Shown piece after piece: positions 10,017 through 19,196 of a DNA stretch of 64,000 nucleotides. The DNA is from Thermococcus nautili (GTDB lineage: Archaea > Methanobacteriota_B > Thermococci > Thermococcales > Thermococcaceae). The DNA is taken from the NCBI RefSeq assembly GCF_000585495.1, contig NZ_CP007264.1:992001-1056000 (forward strand). The letters run 5' to 3'. The stretch's first letter is position 1. Each line of letters opens with the position of its first letter. The notes under the pieces were generated by a model. It did not search any database, was not told the DNA's origin, and saw only the letters and a list, made by a program, of their open reading frames with translations. The position numbers were made by a program, and so were the translations under genes.

Positions 10017-10970
10017 TTAAACTTTTTCCACGACGAGAATGCTTCTTCCAGGGCGCTCGGTTTTGAAGTCGAAGCCCATCTTTTCCAGGGCCCTCGTCAC
10101 TTCCCTCACCGTCGGGAAGCCCGTGAAGTCCCTGTTGAGGGCCTCGAAGAACTCAAGGGCCGAGACGTTCTCAAAGGCGTCCCTGAAGGGCTCGACTATC
10201 ACCAGCTTGCCCCCGCTCTTCAGCGTCTCGAAGGCGTTCTTGAGAACCTTCGCCCTGTCCGGAATGTACTCAAGGACGAAGCTCATCAGAACGGCATCGT
10301 ACTCGTTGACGGGCCGTATGAGCCTGGCGTCGAGCTCTTTAAGGGAAACGGGGAGGTTCTTTTCCTCGGCCCTGGAGCGGGCTATCTCAAGGAGCGCCGG
10401 CGAGTAGTCGAGGCCGAGGTAGAGGCCATCGTAGCCCACAATCCTGCCAAAGAACTCCGGCGAGACGGAACCGCAGCCTATGTCGAGAACCGCCGAACCC
10501 GGCCCCAGGTCGGCGACGTCGGCCATAACCTCACGGTAGGCCCTCGCAAAGGAGGTGCTCATCCTCATGTCCCAGAAGTCGGCGTCCTTGTCGAAGTCCA
10601 TGAGAATGTGCGGATGAGTGGGCGTTATGAAGGCGTAGTCCACCATTCGATAAATCTCCTCGTGGATTGACACCCAGTCCGGGAGAAGGAGGTCGTACTT
10701 GTCGGGCGGAATCTCAAGGGTATATGAAAAACCGTTGAGGTGGAGCCTCCCGGCGCGAACCTCGACGATTCGGAGGTCCTGCAGGGTTGAGACGAACTTA
10801 ACTAGGAGAGCCCTGTTTGGGAGGCCAACCCTGTCAAGGAGCTCCTGAAGGGTGGGTTCCTTCGCGAGGAGGGAAAATATACCGTGCTTCGTGCCGAGGG
10901 AAACAATCTGGAGTATGGCAATCCTAACCATGTGGTCAATGTTGGTGTCCACGACCCTCGGGGAGGACAT
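10017..10970 (-). CDS. SAM-dependent methyltransferase with N-terminal winged helix
   Basis: A 317-residue protein. Residues 1-95 form a winged-helix/dimerisation-like domain (LQELLDRVGLPNRALLVKFVSTLQDLR). The class I methyltransferase fold follows, with the AdoMet motif VLDIGCGSVSPEFFG, the acidic strand end YLGLDYSP, and the motif IV region YDAVLMSFVLEYIPD. This layout resembles O-methyltransferases of secondary metabolism, but the substrate cannot be read from sequence. It lies nine bases after earA in the same direction, so the two are probably co-transcribed; a role in modifying archaellins or a surface molecule is inference. Confidence 0.8.
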   Translation of the reverse strand: MSSPRVVDTNIDHMVRIAILQIVSLGTKHGIFSLLAKEPTLQELLDRVGLPNRALLVKFVSTLQDLRIVEVRAGRLHLNGFSYTLEIPPDKYDLLLPDWVSIHEEIYRMVDYAFITPTHPHILMDFDKDADFWDMRMSTSFARAYREVMADVADLGPGSAVLDIGCGSVSPEFFGRIVGYDGLYLGLDYSPALLEIARSRAEEKNLPVSLKELDARLIRPVNEYDAVLMSFVLEYIPDRAKVLKNAFETLKSGGKLVIVEPFRDAFENVSALEFFEALNRDFTGFPTVREVTRALEKMGFDFKTERPGRSILVVEKV

Positions 10971-10979
10971 CTCCCCACC

Positions 10980-11309
10980 TCACAGGAACCGCCTGTAGTA
11001 GCGGTAGTATTCCTTCAGGTAATCCACGACCTTCTTGCCGTATTCCGTGAGGCGATAGTACTTGAAGCCGTTGCTTGCTATCTCCTCAACGAGGCCGAGA
11101 TAGACAAGGGAGCTCTCACCGTTGTAGCGGTTACCAAGACCAACGAGAGCGCCCCTAACGTTGGAGGGGTCAGAACCGACGACCCTCGCAATCTCGGACA
11201 GGTACGTCGCGGACGGGTATATCTCGTTCAGGTACATCAGTATCTTCTTCCTGAGCTCACTGCGGTGCAATGACCTGAGCACCTGCGGGTCTATCACCAC
11301 CGAGTTCAT
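10980..11309 (-). CDS. earA: EarA-type archaellum transcriptional activator
   Basis: A 109-residue winged-helix protein. The HTH is at about residues 25-60 (YPSATYLSEIARVVGSDPSN, then VRGALVGLGNRYN), the wing region reads SNGFKYYRLTEYGKKVV, and the end is Tyr-rich (EYYRYYRRFL). These traits and the location between the archaellum and chemotaxis genes fit EarA of Methanococcus and Pyrococcus, an activator that binds upstream of the BRE at TACATA-type sites. The ATG at 11309 follows GGTGGTGGAAGG directly; a longer frame extends upstream but lacks a ribosome site. Its own promoter carries the same 12-bp repeats, suggesting autoregulation. Confidence 0.82.
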   Translation of the reverse strand: MNSVVIDPQVLRSLHRSELRKKILMYLNEIYPSATYLSEIARVVGSDPSNVRGALVGLGNRYNGESSLVYLGLVEEIASNGFKYYRLTEYGKKVVDYLKEYYRYYRRFL

Positions 11310-11356
11310 CCTTCCACCACCCCGGGCTTTTTCTGAGCTGATTGTACCCCTCTGAA

Positions 11357-11392
11357 CTTTATGTAGCTGGCCATGCAGGTGCATCGTGTTAG
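11357..11392 (-). promoter_or_regulatory. EarA-like triple repeat upstream of earA
   Basis: On the minus strand three consecutive 12-mers read CTAACACGATGC (11381-11392), ACCTGCATGGCC (11369-11380) and AGCTACATAAAG (11357-11368). They are in the same register and spacing as those of the archaellin promoter. The outer flank GTTAGTAC is also shared with that promoter. No strong TATA box is evident below, which fits a weak promoter that needs an activator. Confidence 0.65.
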
Positions 11393-11603
11393 TACTAACG
11401 ATTGGAAGATATATAACGTTTTCGCATGGATAATGTCCCTGATACAACGAAAATCTCATCGAATTGGGGAATCATCACAACATTTCGATACTCGTGGAAG
11501 GTTGGTACATCCCTCTATGATTTTGGATAAAATCCAAGGCAGTTTCACAAAACATTTAAAGCATTGGTGCGCATATTAGTTCCACGGGCTCCGGGTGGTA
11601 ATC

Positions 11604-12650
11604 ATGTGGGAAGCGATTGCAGTAACGGCAGCGGTCGCAGTGGCGCTCGTTCTCTACGTTAGGGACGTCACGAACAAGGTTCTCGCGAGGTACTTCGAAC
11701 TCAAGGACGACCTCATGGAGCTCGAAGAGAACTTCACCGGCTTCCGTTCTGCCATTGAAAAGAGGATTTCAGAACTGAGAAGCTCCGAGAGAAGTCCCAC
11801 CCAAATCCCGGAGCTGAAGGAGATAAGGGAGAAGCTGGCTTCACTTGAAAAGTCCCTGAAGGAGTTCAAGAAGTTCGAGACGAAGTTTGACTTCGAGATT
11901 GGGAGCGTTAAGAACGGCCTTGAGAGGCTTGAAGGCAGGGTCGAAAAGCTGGAAAGGGAAGTCGAGGAGAGCAGGGAGCTTATAAAGGAGGAGCTGAAAG
12001 AGGAAATCATCAGGGAGCTTGAGGAGGAGATAGAGCACCTCGAAGAGGTCATCGAGAGGAGGAAGAACGAGGAAGTGGAGGAGTTCCTTGAAGTCATCAA
12101 GGCCGCCATAACCCTCCAACCAGAGAAGCTCCGCGAGGGCCTTCTCGAAGCCAAGCGCGCGCTCCTCTCGCTCAGGGACATAGCGAAGGTGTACGTCCTG
12201 ACCGGAAAGGGGCAGAAGGAGTTCCAGGAGCTCAAAGAGAACCTCGTCGAACTCCTCAAGAACCTGAGGAAGCTGGCCATCGTTTCCGTCCCGGACGAGA
12301 ACGTTTACTCCAAGTTCAACGAGGTCATAGTCAAGACCAAGAGGCTCGAACTCCCGATGAAGCGCGGGGACAAAGAACTCTCGCCCGAGAAGAGCTTCAT
12401 CGAGATACACAGGATAACCTACGAGCTGGCCGGTGAGATTGACAGGATTGCCGAGATGCTCGGAGAGCCCGTCCCCGTGACGCCGGTAGAGAAGGAGTTC
12501 TACGAGAAGCTGCGCTACCAGTTCGAGGAGCTGAGAAGGCTGGAGGAGCAGGTGCAGAAGTTAATGCTCAAGCTCGGAGCCGTTGAGAAGGAGCCCGAAG
12601 AGAAGAAAGACGACATAGAGGAAATTCTAAAGGACCTCAACCTCCTCTAA
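11604..12650 (+). CDS. Membrane-anchored coiled-coil protein of unknown function
   Basis: The 348-residue product starts with one transmembrane helix (AIAVTAAVAVALVLYV, residues 4-19). Long coiled coils follow over residues 25-165 (ELREKL, LEKSLKEFKKFE, LEGRVEKLEREVEE) with a highly charged E/K composition. The second half is a helical domain (about residues 165-320) and an acidic tail ending DDIEEILKDLNLL. ATG 11604 has GGGTGG upstream. TATA-like CATTTAAAG lies near 11553. I do not recognise a family. Its position between earA and cheW suggests a structural or signalling role at the archaellum or chemoreceptor site. It converges on cheW, overlapping it by four bases. Confidence 0.75.
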   Translation: MWEAIAVTAAVAVALVLYVRDVTNKVLARYFELKDDLMELEENFTGFRSAIEKRISELRSSERSPTQIPELKEIREKLASLEKSLKEFKKFETKFDFEIGSVKNGLERLEGRVEKLEREVEESRELIKEELKEEIIRELEEEIEHLEEVIERRKNEEVEEFLEVIKAAITLQPEKLREGLLEAKRALLSLRDIAKVYVLTGKGQKEFQELKENLVELLKNLRKLAIVSVPDENVYSKFNEVIVKTKRLELPMKRGDKELSPEKSFIEIHRITYELAGEIDRIAEMLGEPVPVTPVEKEFYEKLRYQFEELRRLEEQVQKLMLKLGAVEKEPEEKKDDIEEILKDLNLL

Positions 12651-13087
12651 AACTCGTCGCCGAGGAGCTTGTCGAGGTCAATCATTATGAGAAGCCTCTC
12701 GCCGTCGTTTATCTTGGCGATGCCCTTTATGTAGCGTATGTCCACCCTGCTGGCAAGGGTCTTCGGAGGCTGTTCTATCTGCTCGTCGGTGAGGGTTATG
12801 ACGTCCGAGACGGCGTCAACGATTATGCCGACAACCTCGTCCTTGACCTCGGCGATGATAATCTTCTTCTTGGAGAGGTCCTCGTCCGGGTCGTAGTAGC
12901 CGAGGAGCTTTTTGAGGTTGACGACGGTGGTAATCTGACCGCGCAGGTTTATGACGCCCTCAACGAAGTCCGGCGCGTTGGGAACGCGGGTTATGGGCAT
13001 CATCTCCTTGATTTCCCTGACCTTGGAGATGTCAAGGCAGAACTCTTCGTTGCCGACCATGAAAGCCACAACCTGAATCTCCCCCAA
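12647..13087 (-). CDS. cheW: Chemotaxis coupling protein CheW
   Basis: A 146-residue CheW adaptor that links chemoreceptors to CheA. It shows the family pattern: EIQVVAFMVGNEEFCLDISKVREI at the start, the loop VPNAPDFVEGVINLRGQITTVVNLKKLLG, and DEVVGIIVDAVSDVITL. The start is taken as TTG at 13087, giving the usual N-terminus; GGGGGTGAT lies four bases before it and overlaps the end of the mcp gene. A longer frame to 13216 runs inside mcp and is not credible. Coupled tightly to mcp (gap of four bases). Confidence 0.93.
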   Translation of the reverse strand: MGEIQVVAFMVGNEEFCLDISKVREIKEMMPITRVPNAPDFVEGVINLRGQITTVVNLKKLLGYYDPDEDLSKKKIIIAEVKDEVVGIIVDAVSDVITLTDEQIEQPPKTLASRVDIRYIKGIAKINDGERLLIMIDLDKLLGDEF

Positions 13088-13091
13088 GGTA

Positions 13092-14300
13092 TCACCCCCC
13101 AACCCTTTCAAGGAGTTCACGTGAACGCGAAACCGATTCGGCAAGCTCCTTAAGACCCTTTCTAATCTCCTCCAGCCTCGTCTGGACGTCCGCGACGAAG
13201 GTGGTGAAGCCGTCAATCTCAGTCGAGAGGTCTTCCTGAACCTTGTAAACGCTGTCCAGGGTGTCCATCAGCATCTGAACCGACTGGGCCTGGCCCTCGA
13301 TGCTGTCGGAGAGCTCCTTTATCATGTTGGCCGTCTCGTTGGCGCGTCTCGCTATATCGTCGAAGGCCGCGATGAGCTCTTGAACGGCGTCCTTTATCTC
13401 CTCTGTGACCGTGAACTCCTTCTTTATTGAGCCGACGACCTTGTCAATGCTCTCCTGCATGTTCCTAATCAGCTCTGCAATCTGGTCGGTTGACTTCTTG
13501 GACTGGTCTGCCAGCTCGCGGATGTTTTCAGCGACCACAGCGAAGCCCCTTCCGTGCTCTCCGCTCCTCGCGGCCTCTATTGCGGCGTTGAGGGCCAAAA
13601 GGTTCGTCTGCTCCGCGATGTTGCCGATGACCTCGACGATTTCGCCGACCCTCTTGGAGTGCTCGACGAGGAGCGAAAGGGCCTTCTCCATGTCCTGGTT
13701 GACCTCGTTGATGCTCGCGACGTTCAAAGCCACGTTGTCGGAAATCTGCTTGCCCTTCTCGGCCATGTTAGCCGTTTCGAGGGCGTAATCGGTCAGCGCC
13801 TGAGCCTGGGTGTTCATCTCTTCAATGCCTGCGGTGAGGGTCTGGATGTAGTCTCCGAGCTCCGCCACGCGGGAGCGCTCGTCCTGAATGAGGGTGAGCA
13901 GTCCATTGGAGTCGAGGGAAACCTCAAAGTCGGTGCTCTCAAGAAGCGATGTTGCCTTCTCGTCGGCGTTCCTGAGCTCCTCAAGGGCCTCGCGAACCTC
14001 CTCCGGAACGCCGACCCTTTCAATCCTGACCTCCCTCTTTGATTTTGCCTTTTCGGCTATGCGGAGAAGACGGGAGGCCGTCTCCTGGTCAAAGCCCTCA
14101 AGGGGAACGTGCTCCCCCTCGATTAGCTTCTCAAGAACGTCGAGGAGGTCTTCCCTTCGGGAGCCGGAGGAGAGGTAGAGTCCAACGACCAGAGCAGTGC
14201 CGATGCCCGCTATTGCACCCACCGCTAGAGAAACCGCAGAACCCGCGAGCGTGACCACTGGAACCGATAGCACCGAGGCGAGAGTTACTGACCTGCCCAT
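13092..14300 (-). CDS. Methyl-accepting chemotaxis protein without sensor domain
   Basis: A 402-residue chemoreceptor. Residues 1-47 hold two short hydrophobic segments ([19 protein letters not shown] and [17 protein letters not shown]), and no periplasmic domain follows. The signalling domain occupies about residues 120-400 with the hairpin tip [26 protein letters not shown]. This looks like a receptor that senses at the membrane or in the cytosol. ATG 14300 is used because the region above carries the promoter; the frame extends further upstream only by chance. It forms an operon with cheW. Confidence 0.9.
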   Translation of the reverse strand: MGRSVTLASVLSVPVVTLAGSAVSLAVGAIAGIGTALVVGLYLSSGSRREDLLDVLEKLIEGEHVPLEGFDQETASRLLRIAEKAKSKREVRIERVGVPEEVREALEELRNADEKATSLLESTDFEVSLDSNGLLTLIQDERSRVAELGDYIQTLTAGIEEMNTQAQALTDYALETANMAEKGKQISDNVALNVASINEVNQDMEKALSLLVEHSKRVGEIVEVIGNIAEQTNLLALNAAIEAARSGEHGRGFAVVAENIRELADQSKKSTDQIAELIRNMQESIDKVVGSIKKEFTVTEEIKDAVQELIAAFDDIARRANETANMIKELSDSIEGQAQSVQMLMDTLDSVYKVQEDLSTEIDGFTTFVADVQTRLEEIRKGLKELAESVSRSRELLERVGG

Positions 14301-14338
14301 GGGCGCACCCCCTGACTGGTACTTATTGTCACTTCGGG

Positions 14339-14363
14339 GATAAAAGACTTTCGTATGTATGTA
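14339..14363 (-). promoter_or_regulatory. mcp-cheW promoter with TACATACATA motif
   Basis: On the minus strand TACATACATAC (14353-14363) stands five bases upstream of the TATA-like CTTTTATCC (14339-14348). It contains two overlapping EarA-type TACATA cores, but not the 12-bp spaced form of the cheR and arlB1 promoters. Confidence 0.55.
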
Positions 14364-14409
14364 ATAACCAGTGCTACGAGTCACTATAATAACCCTTCGA
14401 TTCGTAACG

Positions 14410-14458
14410 ACCTGCGTATGCACCTACACAACCATCTACACTAAAGGCTTTTTATGAG
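14410..14458 (+). promoter_or_regulatory. cheR operon promoter with triple EarA-like repeats
   Basis: Three 12-mers lie end to end: ACCTGCGTATGC (14410-14421), ACCTACACAACC (14422-14433) and ATCTACACTAAA (14434-14445). Three bases later comes the TATA box TTTTTATGAG (14449-14458). The order of the 12-mers matches the arlB1 promoter almost base for base (…TATGC, …AACC, …ACTA). Confidence 0.7.
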
Positions 14459-14490
14459 AAAAGGCCCATAAACTTGTAGGGAATTTCGTT

Positions 14491-14507
14491 GAGCCCCCAA
14501 CGGGCTC
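14491..14507 (+). other. Short hairpin in the cheR leader
   Basis: GAGCCC-CCAAC-GGGCTC forms a perfect six-pair stem with a five-base loop about 40 bases ahead of the cheR start. It would lie in the 5' untranslated region of the chemotaxis mRNA. Its role, if any, is unknown. Confidence 0.4.
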
Positions 14508-14545
14508 GCCTTCATCCCGGACATTCACCAAGGTGAGTGGGCCGT

Positions 14546-15409
14546 ATGATGGACTACAGGGACCCCGGCTATCTGAAGATTAAGGAGGAGCTCTTTCGGC
14601 ACCTCAAGGTTAGCAGTGACGCCTACAAGGATTCCTACCTTATGAGGAGAATCCGCGCGAGGATGAGAAAGCTGGGGATTACGAACTTCATGGAGTATTA
14701 CCGCCTGATAAAGACGAACAAGAAGGAGCTTGACGAACTGCTCTTAACGGTCGCTATAAACGTCACCGAGTTTTTCCGCGACCCAATCGTCTGGAAGACC
14801 TTCGAGAAGAAAGTCATCCCCGAGCTCGTGAAGATAAAGAAGGAACAGCACAGCTCCTCGCTCAAGATATGGAGCGCGGCCTGCTCCACGGGACAGGAGC
14901 CCTACTCAATAGCGATGACCCTCTATGAGGCCCTTGGAGAGAACCTCGGCGGTTTCAGGGTTCAGATACTCGCGACCGATATAGACAGAGAAGCCCTCGC
15001 GGTCGCGATGCGCGGCGAATACCCGGTTGACGTCGTTGAGAAGCAGGTTCCGAGGCACATGATACCTAAGTACTTCACGAGGGTCAGCGACGAGCGCTAC
15101 CGCGTCTCACCGAAGGTGAAGAGGCTCGTTAAGTTCCAGCAGTTCAACCTCTTCAGCCCGAGGTATCCAACGGGTTTCGACGTCATATTCATCCGCAACG
15201 TGCTGATTTACATCAAGAGGGAGGCGCAGGAGGAGATATTTGCCAAGCTGTACGACTCCCTCGAAGACCACGGTTTCCTTATTCTGGGTAAAACTGAGAC
15301 GATACTCGGAAACGCGGCAAAGCTGTTCAAATTGTACGACCTCGTCGCGAGGATTTATCGCAAGAACCTGGAGGTGAAGAAGCATGGCTCGGGTTTTGGT
15401 CGTAGATGA
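14546..15409 (+). CDS. cheR: Chemoreceptor methyltransferase CheR
   Basis: A 287-residue S-adenosylmethionine-dependent methyltransferase that methylates glutamates of the chemoreceptors. The N-terminal helical domain (DSYLMRRIRARMRKLGI) and the catalytic domain with NVTEFFRDPIVW, the motif IWSAACSTGQEPYSIA, the acidic site ILATDIDREAL, and FIRNVLIYI are all as expected. ATG 14546 is chosen with AGGTGAG eight bases upstream; GTG 14537 overlaps that site. It is the first gene of the chemotaxis operon and overlaps cheY by 26 bases. Confidence 0.95.
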   Translation: MMDYRDPGYLKIKEELFRHLKVSSDAYKDSYLMRRIRARMRKLGITNFMEYYRLIKTNKKELDELLLTVAINVTEFFRDPIVWKTFEKKVIPELVKIKKEQHSSSLKIWSAACSTGQEPYSIAMTLYEALGENLGGFRVQILATDIDREALAVAMRGEYPVDVVEKQVPRHMIPKYFTRVSDERYRVSPKVKRLVKFQQFNLFSPRYPTGFDVIFIRNVLIYIKREAQEEIFAKLYDSLEDHGFLILGKTETILGNAAKLFKLYDLVARIYRKNLEVKKHGSGFGRR

Positions 15410-15746
15410 CGCCGCCTTTATGCGCATGCTCCTGAAGAAGATACTGACCCAGGGCGGCCACCAGGTGGTTGGCGAAGCCAGCAACGGAAAGGAGGCCGTT
15501 CAGAAATACCAGGAGCTCAAGCCCGACGTGGTAACGATGGACATAGTCATGCCGGAGATGGACGGAATAACGGCCGTCCGCGAGATAAAGAAAATCGACC
15601 CCAACGCCAAGATAATCATGATTACCGCCGTCGGGCAGGAGAGCAAGGTCATGGAAGCCCTCAAGGCCGGCGCCTCTGGATACATCGTCAAGCCCTTCCA
15701 GGCCCCGAAGGTGCTTGAGGAAATCAACCGCGTACTGTCGAGTTAG
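15384..15746 (+). CDS. cheY: Chemotaxis response regulator CheY
   Basis: A 120-residue single receiver domain. The acidic pocket is VVDDA, the phosphoacceptor is Asp53 in TMDIVMPEMDG, Thr80 lies in MITAVGQ and the conserved Lys102 in IVKPF. CheA phosphorylates CheY, and CheY-P signals to the archaellum motor through CheF and ArlC/D/E. The start lies inside cheR, typical of coupled translation. A separate adaptor (cheF) is not visible in this window. Confidence 0.95.
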   Translation: MARVLVVDDAAFMRMLLKKILTQGGHQVVGEASNGKEAVQKYQELKPDVVTMDIVMPEMDGITAVREIKKIDPNAKIIMITAVGQESKVMEALKAGASGYIVKPFQAPKVLEEINRVLSS

Positions 15747-15757
15747 GGTGAGTGATG

Positions 15758-16867
15758 ATGCCCCTGAGCTCACCCAAGAAAAAGATTAGGGTACTCGTCG
15801 TTGATGACTCCGCCTTCATGCGCAAGATACTCAGGGATATAATCAACTCCGACCCCGAGCTAGAAGTCTGTTGCGAAGCCCGTGATGGAATCGAGGCCAT
15901 AAACATGGTCAAGCTCCACAAGCCCGACGTGGTAACGCTCGACATTGAGATGCCACGAATGAACGGCCTCGACGCCCTCAGGGTTATAATGAAGCAGAGC
16001 CCGACGCCGGTAATCATGGTGAGCGCACTCACGCAGGAGGGGGCCGAGGCAACGATAAAGGCCCTCGAGTACGGGGCGATTGACTTCATCCCCAAGCCCA
16101 GCTCTTCCATTTCCCTCAGCATGAAGGAGATGAAGGACGAGATAATCGCGAAAATCAAGGAGGCGGCGAAGGTTCCAAAGAGGTTCCTTGAGCTCAAGAG
16201 GACGAGACTGCTGAGGGCCCAGAAGAGCAAGGTCAAGAGGAAAGGGGTTCCCGCGAGGATTGCGGTTGCAATGGCGGCCTCAACCGGTGGACCGCAGTCC
16301 CTCCTCAAGGTTTTCCCCAAGTTCCCCGAGCACCTCGGCGCGGCAATCCTGCTCGTCCAGCACATGCCCCCCGGCTTCACGAAGTCATTCGCCAAGAGGC
16401 TCGACAGCGTCAGCAAGCTCAACGTGAAGGAGGCGGAAGACGGAGAACCGATAGAGGAGGACTGGGCCTACGTTGCACCGGGCGACTACCACATGGAGGT
16501 CGAGCTGAGGCGTGGAAAGCCCGTGATAACCCTCAACAAGAAGCCGAAGATACACGGCGTAAGGCCCGCGGCCGACCCGATGATGATTACCGCCGCGGAG
16601 GTCTTTGGAAGGAAAACCGTCGGCGTCGTCATGACGGGAATGGGACGCGACGGGGCCCAGGGAATAGTCGCCATCAAGAAGAAGGGCGGAATCACCATCG
16701 CGCAGGACAAGGAGACCTCGATAATCTACGGAATGCCAAAGGCGGCCGCCGAGACGGGCATGGTTGACTACATCGTGCCGCTCGATAAAATCGCCGACAC
16801 CGTTGTGATGGCAGTGAACAAGATAAAGCGGGGTGGTGGCGGTGGAGGACCTTTCACAGTACCTTGA
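15758..16867 (+). CDS. cheB: Chemoreceptor methylesterase/deamidase CheB
   Basis: A 369-residue protein with an N-terminal receiver domain ([12 protein letters not shown], phosphoacceptor in [10 protein letters not shown]) and a C-terminal esterase domain. The catalytic serine is in [11 protein letters not shown], the histidine in [10 protein letters not shown], and the aspartate in [11 protein letters not shown]. It removes methyl groups from chemoreceptors when phosphorylated by CheA. Three start codons lie together (GTG 15752, ATG 15755, ATG 15758); the last has the best spacing from GGGTGAG. The 3' end overlaps cheA. Confidence 0.95.
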   Translation: MPLSSPKKKIRVLVVDDSAFMRKILRDIINSDPELEVCCEARDGIEAINMVKLHKPDVVTLDIEMPRMNGLDALRVIMKQSPTPVIMVSALTQEGAEATIKALEYGAIDFIPKPSSSISLSMKEMKDEIIAKIKEAAKVPKRFLELKRTRLLRAQKSKVKRKGVPARIAVAMAASTGGPQSLLKVFPKFPEHLGAAILLVQHMPPGFTKSFAKRLDSVSKLNVKEAEDGEPIEEDWAYVAPGDYHMEVELRRGKPVITLNKKPKIHGVRPAADPMMITAAEVFGRKTVGVVMTGMGRDGAQGIVAIKKKGGITIAQDKETSIIYGMPKAAAETGMVDYIVPLDKIADTVVMAVNKIKRGGGGGGPFTVP

Positions 16868-19196
16868 TGAGTTCCTCGCCGATGCGAGGGATAGGATAGA
16901 CAGCCTCAGCAACGCCATACTCACGCTGGAGAAGATAGTCAAGGAAGGCGGCAGCGAGGAAGAGAAGAAGGCAATGATAGACCAGATTTTCCGCGACGCC
17001 CACACGCTCAAGGGTACGGCCGCGACGATGGGTTTCATGAAGCTCAGCGAAGTGGCCCACAAGATGGAGAACCTCTTCGACCTCGTCAGGAGCGGTAAGA
17101 TTGAGCCAACTCCCGAGCTTATAGACGTCCTCCTCGAATTCCTCGACATCATCGAGGCCATGGTTGACAACATCGAGGAGACGGGGGAGGAGGGCGACTT
17201 CGACGTTGATTCGCTCTTCGAAAAGGCCCAGAAGTTCTTCGACCAGGCGGGGGCAGGCGGCGGAAAGAAGGAAGAGGAAAAGGAGGAGAAAGAGGAGAAA
17301 GCCCCCGAAGAGGGAGAAGGGGAGGAAGCCGAGGCGCCAGAAGCTCCCCCCGCCGGCAACCGCTACCTCGTGAAGGTCTACTTCCAGAAGGACGCCCCAC
17401 TGAGGGGGGTCAGGGCTTTTCTCATCCTCTCTGACCTGGAGGAGCTTGGAGTCGTCGTCGAGACCAACCCCGAGAGGAAGGTCATCGAGGACGGAAAGGC
17501 AGACGTTGATGTGCTCGAGTTCGTCATAGAGACAGAAGAGGACCCGGAGAAGATTAAAACAGTCGTTTCTCGGCATCCCGAGGTTGAGAAGGTCGAGGTT
17601 CAGACGCTCGGCGGCGAGACCGTTGCGAGCGGAGAAGGTAGAGGAGAAGGAGGAGAAAGGAAGTACGAGGTCACGGTTTACCTCCAGAAAGACGCACCGC
17701 TCAAGGGGGTTCGCTCTTATCTCGTTCTCCAAGACCTTCAGAAGGTTGGAGTCGTTGAGAAGACCGAGCCCAACGCGATTGACATCCAGAACGGCGAGCT
17801 GATTGACGGCTACTACTTCAGGGTCATTCTGAGGACGAACCTCAACAAGGAGGACATAGTTAAGATAATCACCAAGCACCCGGACGTCGAAAACGCCGAC
17901 GTTAGGGAGATTGGGGAAGAGGCCCCGGCTCAGGCCCAGCCCAAGCCAGAAAAGAAGGAGGAAAAGAAGGCAGAGAAGGCCGAAAAGAAGGAGAAAAAGG
18001 CCGCAAAGGGCCCGATAAAGACCCCGAAGGTCAAGATTTCCAAGATAATCAAGGTTGACGTCAGCCACCTCGACAGGCTGATGAACCTCGTCGGTGAGCT
18101 GGTCATCACCAAGGGCCGGCTGGAGCAGATAGCCGAGAGGCTCGGCGACAGAGAGCTTCTCGAGACGCTGTCAACGCTCTCAAGGCTTCTCACCGAGCTG
18201 CAGGACGAGATAATGGAGATGCGCCTCACACCGGTCGCCGAGGTCTTCAACAAGTTCCCGAGGATGGTCCGCGAGCTCGCGAGGAAGATGGGCAAGGAAG
18301 TCGAGTTCATCATCGAGGGAGCGGACATCGAGGTTGACAGGACGATACTCGACAAGCTCGGCGACGTCCTCGTCCACCTCCTCAGGAACGCCATAGACCA
18401 CGGTATTGAGCCGCCGGAGGAGCGTGAGAAGCTCGGCAAGCCGAGGGCAGGAAGGCTTGAGCTCATAGCAAGGCGTGAGAGGAGCCACGTCGAGATAATC
18501 GTCAGGGACGATGGAAGGGGTATAGACCCGGAGAAGATTAAGAGGAAGGCGATAGAGAAGGGCCTCATCACGCCGGAGCAGGCAGCTGAGATGAGCGACG
18601 AGGAGGCGATAAACCTAATCTTCCTGCCTGGATTCAGCACCAAGGACCAGGTCACGGACGTTTCAGGAAGAGGAGTCGGTATGGACGTCGTCAAGGAGGT
18701 CGTCAAGAGCCTCAACGGAAGCATAGCCGTTTACAGCGAGGTCGGAAAGGGAACGACCTTCGTGCTCAAGCTGCCCGTGAGCATGGCCATCATCCAGGCG
18801 CTCCTCATCAAGGTGCAGGACGAGGTCTACGCGGTTCCGATAAACAACATCCTTGAGAGCATCGAGATAAAGCGCGAGAACCTCAAGAGCATCGGCGGAA
18901 AGGAGGTCATAGTTCTCCGCGGCGAGATTATACCGGTCATAATGCTCCACGAGCTCTTCGGCCTGCCGATGCCGGAGCTTGAGGAGTTCCCGGCTTTGGT
19001 TGTTGACCTCGGCGCCCAGAAGGTGGCCATAGGAGTTGACGAGCTTCTCCACAAGAAGGACATCGTCATCAAGAGCCTCGGCAAGATGCTCTCGCACATC
19101 AGCGGCTTCGCAGGAGCGACCATACTCGGTGACGGTAGCGTCGTGCTGATTATCGAGATTAACGGTCTCCTCGGAGGTGGACGTGGTGGAATCTGA
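16842..19196 (+). CDS. cheA: Chemotaxis histidine kinase CheA with two P2 domains
   Basis: A 784-residue kinase. P1 carries the phosphorylated His54 in [13 protein letters not shown]. An acidic linker leads to two similar P2-type domains at about residues 173-255 and 274-360; both share VY-x-QKDAPL-x-GVR. P3 is a helical dimerisation domain ([21 protein letters not shown]). P4 has the N box [17 protein letters not shown]1 [11 protein letters not shown] and G2 [14 protein letters not shown]5 is CheW-like. GTG at 16842 gives the start [14 protein letters not shown] codons at 16833 and 16836 overlap the probable ribosome site. It overlaps cheB by 26 bases. Confidence 0.95.
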   Translation: MEDLSQYLDEFLADARDRIDSLSNAILTLEKIVKEGGSEEEKKAMIDQIFRDAHTLKGTAATMGFMKLSEVAHKMENLFDLVRSGKIEPTPELIDVLLEFLDIIEAMVDNIEETGEEGDFDVDSLFEKAQKFFDQAGAGGGKKEEEKEEKEEKAPEEGEGEEAEAPEAPPAGNRYLVKVYFQKDAPLRGVRAFLILSDLEELGVVVETNPERKVIEDGKADVDVLEFVIETEEDPEKIKTVVSRHPEVEKVEVQTLGGETVASGEGRGEGGERKYEVTVYLQKDAPLKGVRSYLVLQDLQKVGVVEKTEPNAIDIQNGELIDGYYFRVILRTNLNKEDIVKIITKHPDVENADVREIGEEAPAQAQPKPEKKEEKKAEKAEKKEKKAAKGPIKTPKVKISKIIKVDVSHLDRLMNLVGELVITKGRLEQIAERLGDRELLETLSTLSRLLTELQDEIMEMRLTPVAEVFNKFPRMVRELARKMGKEVEFIIEGADIEVDRTILDKLGDVLVHLLRNAIDHGIEPPEEREKLGKPRAGRLELIARRERSHVEIIVRDDGRGIDPEKIKRKAIEKGLITPEQAAEMSDEEAINLIFLPGFSTKDQVTDVSGRGVGMDVVKEVVKSLNGSIAVYSEVGKGTTFVLKLPVSMAIIQALLIKVQDEVYAVPINNILESIEIKRENLKSIGGKEVIVLRGEIIPVIMLHELFGLPMPELEEFPALVVDLGAQKVAIGVDELLHKKDIVIKSLGKMLSHISGFAGATILGDGSVVLIIEINGLLGGGRGGI

